Virus record (IMG/VR): IMGVR_UViG_3300047457_000275
Coordinates: 1-33,237 of that record
Length of the DNA: 33,237 nucleotides
Direction: 5' to 3' (one strand)
Origin: a virus
Shown here one piece after another: positions 27,457 to 33,237 of the stretch. Below the pieces are notes generated by a model. That model had not been told where the DNA came from, did not search any database, and saw only the letters and a program-made list of their open reading frames with translations. Position 1 is the stretch's first letter. Every line of letters begins with the position of its first letter. The position numbers and the translations under genes are program-made.

Positions 27457-29435
27457 AATTCGGTAGCGTTTGTTCAGGCATTGAAGCTGCTTCAGTCGCG
27501 TTTGAGCCATTGGGATTTACAGCCCAGTGGTTCAGCGAGATTGAACACTTCCCTTCAGAAGTTCTGAAGTACAGATACCCCACTGTACCAAATTTGGGGG
27601 ATATGACTAAACTAACAGAAAATGAAACATTCAGAGCCAGTTCAATTGACCTTTTGGTCGGAGGAACACCCTGCCAGTCCTTCAGCGTGGCTGGCCTTCG
27701 AGGAGGACTTGCTGACCCACGAGGAAACCTTATGCTCACCTTTCTCTCATTGGCTGACGCAAAAAAGCCAAGGTGGATTGTCTGGGAAAACGTCCCCGGT
27801 GTGCTGTCAAGTAACGGAGGAAAGGATTTTGGCACCTTCCTCGGGGCGTTGGGGGAACTCGGGTATGGGTTCGCCTACCGGGTTCTTGACGCTCAACACT
27901 TCGGAGTCGCACAAAGACGCAGAAGAGTGTTTGTTGTCGGATACCTTGGAGATTGGCGACCTGCCGCAGCGGTTCTATTTGAGCGCGAAAGCCTGTCAAG
28001 GGATATTAAACCGAGCAGAAAAAAGAGGCAAGAAGTTACCACCGATGCTAAAGGAGGCGTTGGAGAGGCAAGCGATGTCAGCTGCGCGGGAGGAAATGTA
28101 AGTCCCTGCGTTACGAGCAAATGGAAGACTGGCTATGGAGGGCCGAGTGGAAGCAATGAAACTGGGAATATGGTTTATGAGCAAGTCGCTCATCCAGTTC
28201 ACGCATTTAAGGTTCGTGGTGGGTGCGAAGGAGGAGGCAAAGGTTATTTGGGCGAGGATGAAAAAGCATTTACTATTTCTACAACGCAGGATAAACAAAT
28301 CGCTCAACCCATACCGATACTCGCTGGGGAACATCCACAAAAGGGGGTCAGCATTGATGTATGTCCAACACTGCCGGCCGCAATGGGAATGGGTGGAGGC
28401 CACACACCATTAGTGCCTCATCCTGTCGCTTATTCCTTTGATTCTCTTGCTTCCAACTCAATGAAATCATCCAATCCCAATAGTGGATGCAGGGAGGTTC
28501 AAACGAGCAAGACCATTGACACGACCACTCCTGAACCATCAAAGAATCAAGGAGGTATTGCAATCGCTCAACCATTTCGCAAAGTACGCAGAGCGCAATC
28601 CGAAACCGATTTTGAAACCTGGGAGAAAGACGAGAAAGCAAACACGCTGAATTGCTTTGACCAAGGGGATGTAAGGAGTACGAATGTTGTTGCTCAACCG
28701 ATTACGATGGAAAAGATTGCAGGCCCAATAGACGCGAGTTACTACAAAGGCCAAGGGTCACGACAAGGCGGGGAAAGAGAGTTTGTCGCTCAACCCATTC
28801 AAATTTGCTTTAATGATGCGAATGGGAAAAGAGCAGACAGGCCAAATGGCGGATGTTATATTACCGAAAATCCCAAAGCAAGTCCAACAGTTACCTGTGC
28901 CGAAAGCGACTTAAAGGTATTGCAACCCATTGCCGTGGACTGGAGAACTGCACAAGTTGACCAAGGCATCACTCAAACGCTTAAGACTGACCTTGCTAAA
29001 ATGAGCGGCCCTTGTGTAGCCGTGGACACCTACAACTACACCACCAACAACCATACCACGCAGACCATTCGTACCAATACAAGCACCGAGCATATTGGAG
29101 CCGTGTTGCAAACAAAATCGGCAGGCTTTTTACCAACACAAGGCTCTGCCGCAAAAGGAATAGGGTATAGTGAAGAAATGGCCCCAACATTAAGGGCTGG
29201 GTGTGATTCGTATGGAGTTCATACTCCGCAAATGGCTATCCGAAGACTGACCCCCAAAGAATGCGAACGCTTGCAGGGATTTCCCGATGATTGGACGCAA
29301 ATCCCCTACCGCAACAAACCTGCTGACCAATGTCCTGATGGGCCAAGATACAAGGCTTGCGGCAACTCAATGGCAGTTCCTGTGATGCGGTGGATAGGGC
29401 AAAGGATTCAACTAATAGACACAATCATAAATTAA
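27453..29435 (+). CDS. DNA (cytosine-5) methyltransferase with long variable region
   Basis: The 660-residue protein has the C5 methyltransferase motifs. Motif I is FGSVCSGIEAASVAFE, motif IV GGTPCQSFS (catalytic C74), motif VI WENVPGVLS (E112) and motif VIII QRRRRVF (about 154-160). Near the end are RRLTPKECERLQGFPDDW and GNSMAVPV. The part between (about 170-590) is unusually long and holds irregular repeats that end in (V/I)AQP or (V/I)AHP. It may carry several target recognition domains. It likely protects phage DNA from restriction. TTG 27453 overlaps the previous TGA. A second frame (27622-28101) lies within it. Confidence 0.85.
   Translation: MKFGSVCSGIEAASVAFEPLGFTAQWFSEIEHFPSEVLKYRYPTVPNLGDMTKLTENETFRASSIDLLVGGTPCQSFSVAGLRGGLADPRGNLMLTFLSLADAKKPRWIVWENVPGVLSSNGGKDFGTFLGALGELGYGFAYRVLDAQHFGVAQRRRRVFVVGYLGDWRPAAAVLFERESLSRDIKPSRKKRQEVTTDAKGGVGEASDVSCAGGNVSPCVTSKWKTGYGGPSGSNETGNMVYEQVAHPVHAFKVRGGCEGGGKGYLGEDEKAFTISTTQDKQIAQPIPILAGEHPQKGVSIDVCPTLPAAMGMGGGHTPLVPHPVAYSFDSLASNSMKSSNPNSGCREVQTSKTIDTTTPEPSKNQGGIAIAQPFRKVRRAQSETDFETWEKDEKANTLNCFDQGDVRSTNVVAQPITMEKIAGPIDASYYKGQGSRQGGEREFVAQPIQICFNDANGKRADRPNGGCYITENPKASPTVTCAESDLKVLQPIAVDWRTAQVDQGITQTLKTDLAKMSGPCVAVDTYNYTTNNHTTQTIRTNTSTEHIGAVLQTKSAGFLPTQGSAAKGIGYSEEMAPTLRAGCDSYGVHTPQMAIRRLTPKECERLQGFPDDWTQIPYRNKPADQCPDGPRYKACGNSMAVPVMRWIGQRIQLIDTIIN
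27622..28101 (+). CDS. Overprinted protein inside the cytosine methyltransferase gene
   Basis: The 159-residue frame starts at ATG 27622 and lies fully inside the methyltransferase gene in another + frame. Its sequence looks like a real protein: LTFWSEEHPASPSAWLAFEEDLL, ILAPSSGRWGNSGMGSPTGFLTLN, SLSDTLEIGD-like LLSDTLEIGDLPQRFYLSAKACQGILNRAEKRGKKLPP. I recall a widespread unnamed phage protein family with the same blocks (APSSGxWxNxGMGSPTxFLTL and LPQRYYLSxKACxGILRRAEKRGK). If so, both frames are under selection over 480 bases. Function is unknown; it could assist or regulate the methyltransferase. A database search was not possible here. Confidence 0.6.
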   Translation: MKHSEPVQLTFWSEEHPASPSAWLAFEEDLLTHEETLCSPFSHWLTQKSQGGLSGKTSPVCCQVTEERILAPSSGRWGNSGMGSPTGFLTLNTSESHKDAEECLLSDTLEIGDLPQRFYLSAKACQGILNRAEKRGKKLPPMLKEALERQAMSAAREEM

Positions 29436-29440
29436 ACACA

Positions 29441-29662
29441 ATGGCAACGACCTCCCATTCTGACCTTGGCTTAAAGCTAAGCTTGCAAATCGACGGCAAG
29501 CGCATCAGCATCGAAAGTGACGACAGCGACCTGACTGCCACTGAACTGGTGCAGTTGTTTTACGACCTTGCGATTGCCGCAACGTACATGGACAACTCGG
29601 TCATTGACGCGATGCGAAATGTTGCAGACGAACACGACAGGCGAGGTCGCAATATGACTTAA
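29441..29662 (+). CDS. Small hypothetical protein
   Basis: The 73-residue protein from ATG 29441 is acidic and mixed in structure (LGLKLSLQIDGKRISIESDDSDLTATELVQLFYDLAIAATYMDNSVIDAMRNV). A longer in-frame start at 29357 lies inside the methyltransferase gene and is not needed. It begins five bases after that gene's stop. No family is recognised. It is the last gene before the promoter-terminator element at 29668-29775. Confidence 0.5.
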   Translation: MATTSHSDLGLKLSLQIDGKRISIESDDSDLTATELVQLFYDLAIAATYMDNSVIDAMRNVADEHDRRGRNMT

Positions 29663-29667
29663 TGTTG

Positions 29668-29676
29668 TATATTTGT
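29668..29676 (+). promoter_or_regulatory. TATATTTGT -7 element of the small RNA candidate
   Basis: TATATTTGT matches TAnnTTTG(C/T) and lies just past the previous stop codon. No gene starts nearby, but a strong terminator follows about 65-100 bases later. No TTG stands at the ideal distance upstream. Confidence 0.5.
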
Positions 29677-29679
29677 ACC

Positions 29680-29775
29680 AGAGTCAGAGAGCGGAGTCGA
29701 AGCCAATCAATGACGTAAGCAAAGCCGCTACCTTGGCCTGCCCCGACTGCCTTCGACCAGTCGGGGCATTTTTTT
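29680..29775 (+). ncRNA. Candidate small RNA or attenuator before the primase gene
   Basis: A transcript from the TATATTTGT element would start near 29680 and end at the terminator at 29775, about 95 bases, without a good reading frame. AGCGG (29690-29694) can pair with CCGCT (29725-29729). GTCGAAG (29696-29702) is complementary to CTTCGAC (29751-29757) in the terminator loop, giving a possible pseudoknot or alternative fold. It may be a stand-alone small RNA or control primase expression. The boundaries are estimated. Confidence 0.4.
29739..29775 (+). terminator. Strong rho-independent terminator
   Basis: TGCCCCGACTG (29739-29749) and CAGTCGGGGCA (29758-29768) form a perfect 11-bp stem with an 8-base loop, followed by seven T. 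It separates the early block from the primase-helicase gene at 29795. Confidence 0.93.
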
Positions 29776-29794
29776 CTACCCATAAATTCTAATA

Positions 29795-31996
29795 ATGACA
29801 AACTGCAGTTTTTTCAAAACTCACAAGGACGTAGTCCCGAGAACCACAATCCATCTTGATAATTTTTTAGACAACGTCAAAAACGGTACGTATGAAGACC
29901 AAGTGACGAATGTAAGAATAGGCAAGGTGAAGAAGGAGACATTGGAATGCATAACCCTAAGCGGTGAATTTAGCAGACGGAACGCTGACAACATAACCAA
30001 ACACAGCGGATTCATCTGCATGGATATTGACCAGCAGAACAACCCGGATCTGCAAACAAAACGCCAGGCGCTTATTGATGATAAGTACACCTATAGCGTT
30101 TTTACGTCTACCGGTGGATATGGATTGGCAGTGCTATTTCGCATTGATTCTGAGAAACACCTGGATGCGTTTCTTGGATTGAGTAAGTACATAGCCGACA
30201 ACTACCACCTGATTGTAGACGAATCTTGCAAGGATGTGACACGACTGCGCTACGTCAGTTACGATCCCGATTTATACAAGGCAGACAAAATGCCGCCGGT
30301 ATTTAAGCAGTATTTAGAAAAGCCTAAGTTCCTACCCAAAACCATTTACGTCCACAGCGACAAAGACATCAGCTATATCACTGACCAGATTCAGCAGAAG
30401 CGTGTTAACCTGTGCGAATCATATGAGGACTGGGTGAAGATCGGGATGGCTATCGTCAGTAAATACGGAGACAGCCAGGAAGGGCGAGATCTATTCCACC
30501 TGGTCAGCAGTCAGTCGCTAAAGTATGACTACAAAATATGCGATTCCAAGTACACTGTTATACTAAAGGGAACTCGGGGCAAGGTCACCTTTGCGACGTT
30601 CATGTTCCTGTGTAAGAATGCGAACATCGAGATACAAACGGCCGAGACTATGCGGGTGCAGATGATTGCGCAAACGAACCGGCTCAAGATTGGGAAGCAG
30701 GGAGGATGGGCGGATGAAGATAAAGCTAAGAGCGCGACGTTAAAACAACTGGAGCAAGAGGGCATCAACGATGCGAATCAGCGCGTAAACGATACGTTTA
30801 TGATGCCGGCAAAGGAAATAGATAAGCCTTCAGCGGATGAGATGTTAGATGCGCTCAAGGCGCAAATTAGCACTTACAACATCCGGATGAACAAAGTGAC
30901 AAGGCAGTATGAGCTGGATGGCAAGCCTGTCGATGATCGGGTGCTAAACACGATTTACCTGGAGGCCATAGATCAGCAGGGGAGCAAGGTTAAGAAGCAG
31001 CTCGTCTTTGATATTATCGATTCAGAATGGACACCCCAATACGATCCGTTCAAGGAGTGGTTTAATAGGCAGAAGCGATCAAGACCTACCGGCAACATCG
31101 AAAGGATGTGCGATACAATTAGCAGTGATGTCCATGATTCCACATACATCAGGCGATTCCTACCGAAATGGCTGACCTCTATTGTCGCATCGATGCATGG
31201 GCAGTATTCGATTATCTGCCTCGTGCTAACAGGTCCACAAGGCATTGGCAAGACCAATTTCTTCCGCAACCTATTACCCGAAGAGCTGCGCGGATATTAT
31301 GGAGAATCAAAACTTGATGGCGGCAAGGATGACGAAATTTTAATGTGCAAAAAGGTTATTCTCTGCGATGACGAATTTGGAGGCAAGAGCAAAATGGAGG
31401 CTAAGAAACTCAAGGAATTATCCAGCCGCCAGACCTTTAGCGTTCGTAAGCCCTACGGCAAAACGCACGAAGATCTAACCAGGTATGCGGTGCTTTGCGG
31501 CACGTCAAATGAAGAGGAGGTCATTAACGATCCAACCGGCAACCGGCGCATCATACCTATCAACGTCGCCAGCATAAATTGGGACGCCTATGAAGCTATA
31601 GACAAGGCTGCGCTGTTCGTTGAGCTGTATCACTATTATCACGATAACCCTACGGATTGGATGCTCACAGGAACGGACTGCGAATACCTCAAGGAAAAGA
31701 CAGAGCAGAACCTTCAGGTCAGTATAGAAGGCGAGATGATAGAAAAGTATTACGAGCCACCTGGCACAGTCATGGGTGCCGAATGGTTTACGACATCCGA
31801 TGTGTATCAGTACATCCTGAACATCAGCGGATTGAAGACTTCGAACATAACCATCTACAAGATTGGGCAATACCTTAAGAGGATGGGCTTCGAGAGGAAG
31901 AGTATTAAACAACGTGGCAGCAACATCACAAAACGCTGTTATCTGATGTCTAAGAGGACATTAGCAGAAGTTAGCCTGTCTGAACCGAATTTCTAA
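29795..31996 (+). CDS. Primase-helicase (BT4734-like N-terminus, VirE/VapE-type ATPase)
   Basis: The 733-residue protein has an N-terminal BT4734-like, archaeo-eukaryotic primase-type domain with ICMDIDQQNN (D77, D79) and SVFTSTGGYGLAVLFRI. A middle linker follows, then a C-terminal VirE/VapE-type helicase with Walker A GPQGIGKT (480-487), Walker B-like KKVILCDDEFGGKS, SVRKPYGKTHEDLTR and a CGTSNEEEVINDPTGNRRIIPI sensor-like stretch. It likely primes and opens phage DNA at the origin. It lies just upstream of the repeat-rich region 31997-32242. The start ATG 29795 is 19 bases after a terminator run, so it needs readthrough or a promoter I could not identify. Confidence 0.82.
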   Translation: MTNCSFFKTHKDVVPRTTIHLDNFLDNVKNGTYEDQVTNVRIGKVKKETLECITLSGEFSRRNADNITKHSGFICMDIDQQNNPDLQTKRQALIDDKYTYSVFTSTGGYGLAVLFRIDSEKHLDAFLGLSKYIADNYHLIVDESCKDVTRLRYVSYDPDLYKADKMPPVFKQYLEKPKFLPKTIYVHSDKDISYITDQIQQKRVNLCESYEDWVKIGMAIVSKYGDSQEGRDLFHLVSSQSLKYDYKICDSKYTVILKGTRGKVTFATFMFLCKNANIEIQTAETMRVQMIAQTNRLKIGKQGGWADEDKAKSATLKQLEQEGINDANQRVNDTFMMPAKEIDKPSADEMLDALKAQISTYNIRMNKVTRQYELDGKPVDDRVLNTIYLEAIDQQGSKVKKQLVFDIIDSEWTPQYDPFKEWFNRQKRSRPTGNIERMCDTISSDVHDSTYIRRFLPKWLTSIVASMHGQYSIICLVLTGPQGIGKTNFFRNLLPEELRGYYGESKLDGGKDDEILMCKKVILCDDEFGGKSKMEAKKLKELSSRQTFSVRKPYGKTHEDLTRYAVLCGTSNEEEVINDPTGNRRIIPINVASINWDAYEAIDKAALFVELYHYYHDNPTDWMLTGTDCEYLKEKTEQNLQVSIEGEMIEKYYEPPGTVMGAEWFTTSDVYQYILNISGLKTSNITIYKIGQYLKRMGFERKSIKQRGSNITKRCYLMSKRTLAEVSLSEPNF

Positions 31997-32242
31997 AAAC
32001 ACAAAAGTGGTAAGAGTGGTAAGAGTGAAACGCGTTTTTTTCAATTTAACCTATATGATGTGTGCATGCATGCGTCATGTGTGTGTAATAATAAATATAG
32101 TTTATTTCTTAAAAGTAGTTACCACTCTTACCACCGAGCCAAAAAACATCGTATGCAAACTGCAAACCCAATATTTTGGTGGTAACAGTTGCTTTTTAAC
32201 TCTTACCACTCTCTTACCACTCTTACCACCGAACATCAACCT
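31997..32242 (+). other. Candidate replication origin with iteron-like repeats
   Basis: This gap of 246 bases between primase and helicase holds six copies of a 9-mer. GGTAAGAGT occurs twice in tandem (32009-32026). Its complement ACTCTTACC is at 32124-32132, 32199-32207, 32210-32218 (one mismatch) and 32219-32227. Between the opposed sets is an AT-rich stretch (about 32034-32116), fitting a melting element. Several copies extend to TTACCACC. A 79-codon frame across it is low-complexity and not credible. Iterons plus AT-rich DNA next to replication genes is a typical phage origin; it might also be a regulatory region for the helicase gene. Confidence 0.55.
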
Positions 32243-33237
32243 ATGAAACTACGTCCATACCAAAACGTAGCCATTAAGGCTATGAAAATGCACATGAGTA
32301 ACCAACACAAGCGTCTAATACTGTGCAGCCCTACCGGCAGCGGAAAGACCGTTATGTTCAGCCACATGGCTCGGCAGTCAATAGACAAGGGCAATAAAGT
32401 TATGATCCTGACGGATCGTCAAGAGTTGATGAACCAAACGCACTACGCTCTGCAGCAGTTTGAACTCAACCCGGTCAAGATTACGGCTGGAGACAAGAAG
32501 TACCAGGATGCAAGCTGCTATGTGGCCATGATTGAAACGATGAAGCGGAGAGTTCACACTCCACTGTGGAGTGATCTGCTGAAACAGATGAAGCTCGTAA
32601 TATTTGACGAGGCGCACAAAACGGCATTTGATAAAATCTTCCCACACCTTCACGCAGATCAGTACGTAATTGGTGCTACCGCAACACCAATTAGGGTTGG
32701 CCAGCAGACGTCGCTATCCAAGCACTACACCCAGCTTGTCGAATCAGTCAGCATAAAAGGATTGATTAAGGATGGCTACCTGGCAGATCCGGAATACTAC
32801 AAAGTCCCAGTCGATTTGTCTGGCGTCGGCATGTACCAAGGCGAATACGATGCTGCCCAGATGGGCAAGGCATACAGCGACCGGAAAGTATACGGCGGGG
32901 TAATTAAGAACTACATGCAGGTTTGCCCAGGTAAGAAGGCGATCGTCTTTAGCAGTAATATTGAAAGCTCTATTGAGCTATGCGATAAGATGAAGGAAGC
33001 CGGACTTCCAGCAAAGCACGTAGATAGCGAAATGCACAACGAGGATCGACGATCTATATTGAACTGGTACAAGAACACACCCGACGCAATTCTGTGCAAC
33101 GTGGGCATTCTTACGACAGGCTTTGATGATCCGGAGACAGAAGTCGTAATCCTGTATCGAGCGACTACAAGTTTGGCTTTGTACCTGCAGATGGTTGGTC
33201 GTGGTAGCCGGGTGACAGCTACGAAGAGTAAGTTCAT
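32243..33237 (+). CDS. SF2 DEAD/DEAH helicase, N-terminal part (continues at base 1)
   Basis: The frame opens at ATG 32243 and runs off the window end; it continues in the same frame through the circular junction to 689, giving 518 residues. Here are motif I SPTGSGKT (29-36), motif II DEAH (122-125), motif III GATATP (144-149) and, before the end, motif IV-like AIVFSSNIE. The start LRPYQNVAIKAM is the Q-motif-like beginning of this helicase family. It drives DNA unwinding or branch migration. The gene follows the iteron region, and its first codons come right after the last TTACCACC repeat. Its neighbours on the circle are primase-helicase and VRR-NUC nuclease. Confidence 0.92.
   Translation, partial: MKLRPYQNVAIKAMKMHMSNQHKRLILCSPTGSGKTVMFSHMARQSIDKGNKVMILTDRQELMNQTHYALQQFELNPVKITAGDKKYQDASCYVAMIETMKRRVHTPLWSDLLKQMKLVIFDEAHKTAFDKIFPHLHADQYVIGATATPIRVGQQTSLSKHYTQLVESVSIKGLIKDGYLADPEYYKVPVDLSGVGMYQGEYDAAQMGKAYSDRKVYGGVIKNYMQVCPGKKAIVFSSNIESSIELCDKMKEAGLPAKHVDSEMHNEDRRSILNWYKNTPDAILCNVGILTTGFDDPETEVVILYRATTSLALYLQMVGRGSRVTATKSKF
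33111..33237. repeat. Terminal direct repeat, right copy (circular assembly overlap)
   Basis: These bases are identical to 1-127. Removing one copy joins the two helicase segments in frame, which confirms a circular map of 33,110 bp. A circular map fits either a circularly permuted headful-packaged genome or a replicative form. Confidence 0.95.

Noticed and set aside
32007-32246. 79-codon frame in the primase-helicase gap
   Set aside because: Its sequence mirrors the iteron repeats and AT-rich DNA, shows no domain and overlaps the helicase start. It is more likely an origin region.
1-33237. tRNA genes, CRISPR arrays, insertion sequences, integrase and attachment sites
   Set aside because: None was seen by eye on either strand; no regularly spaced repeats, transposase or recombinase motifs are present.

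Overview
The window is a complete, circular phage genome. The last 127 bases (33111-33237) repeat the first 127 exactly, so the unique length is 33,110 bp and the ends lie inside one helicase gene. Every convincing gene is on the + strand, genes are packed with 1-8 base overlaps, and no integrase, repressor, tRNA or CRISPR was seen, so it looks like a small lytic tailed phage. A long tape-measure protein, tail hub-like proteins and a tail assembly chaperone frameshift point to a long non-contractile tail. The host is probably a member of the Bacteroidota. Promoters match the TTG-N21-TAnnTTTG pattern of that phylum, Shine-Dalgarno sites are almost absent, and several proteins (BT4734/VirE-type primase-helicase, DUF6712-like adaptor, XkdF-type protease) are typical of its phages.

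Layout. 32243 to 940 (through the junction): SF2 helicase and VRR-NUC nuclease. 937-2021: DnaA domain IV-like DNA-binding protein, sigma-factor-like protein, small membrane protein. 2260-4713: packaging, with small and large terminase. 4726-11680: a methyltransferase, then tail genes ending in the tape measure. 11695-14524: head protease, scaffold, major capsid protein and a tail-tube-like protein. 14608-15801: glycosyltransferase. 15692-21485: lectin-like tail protein, portal, connectors and a tail fibre. 21722-24025: lysis (holin, amidase, one-piece spanin) with a metallophosphoesterase inserted. 24203-29662: early genes, including many tiny unknown proteins, an annealing-protein candidate, an SSB-like protein and a cytosine methyltransferase that carries a second gene in another frame. 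29795-31996: primase-helicase. 31997-32242: an AT-rich gap with iteron-like repeats, the best origin candidate.

The most striking observation is in the large terminase gene. Its Walker A motif is split by 36 bases that contain an in-frame UGA stop and fold into one strong GCAA-capped hairpin. The interruption is bounded by matching GGA codons. Skipping from the first GGA (3586-3588) to the second (3622-3624) restores GGTSAG-KT exactly. This is the architecture of programmed ribosome bypassing known from T4 gene 60, here inside the catalytic P-loop of the packaging motor.

Regulation also looks organised. A motif GATATTT(A/G/C) lies just upstream of structural and late genes, in four cases with its first base exactly 13 nt before the ATG. 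Host-like TAnnTTTG(C/T) elements precede early, lysis and cargo genes. The genome encodes a sigma-like protein that could read the first class. Many early genes start directly after an AACCAACC-type leader instead of a Shine-Dalgarno site.
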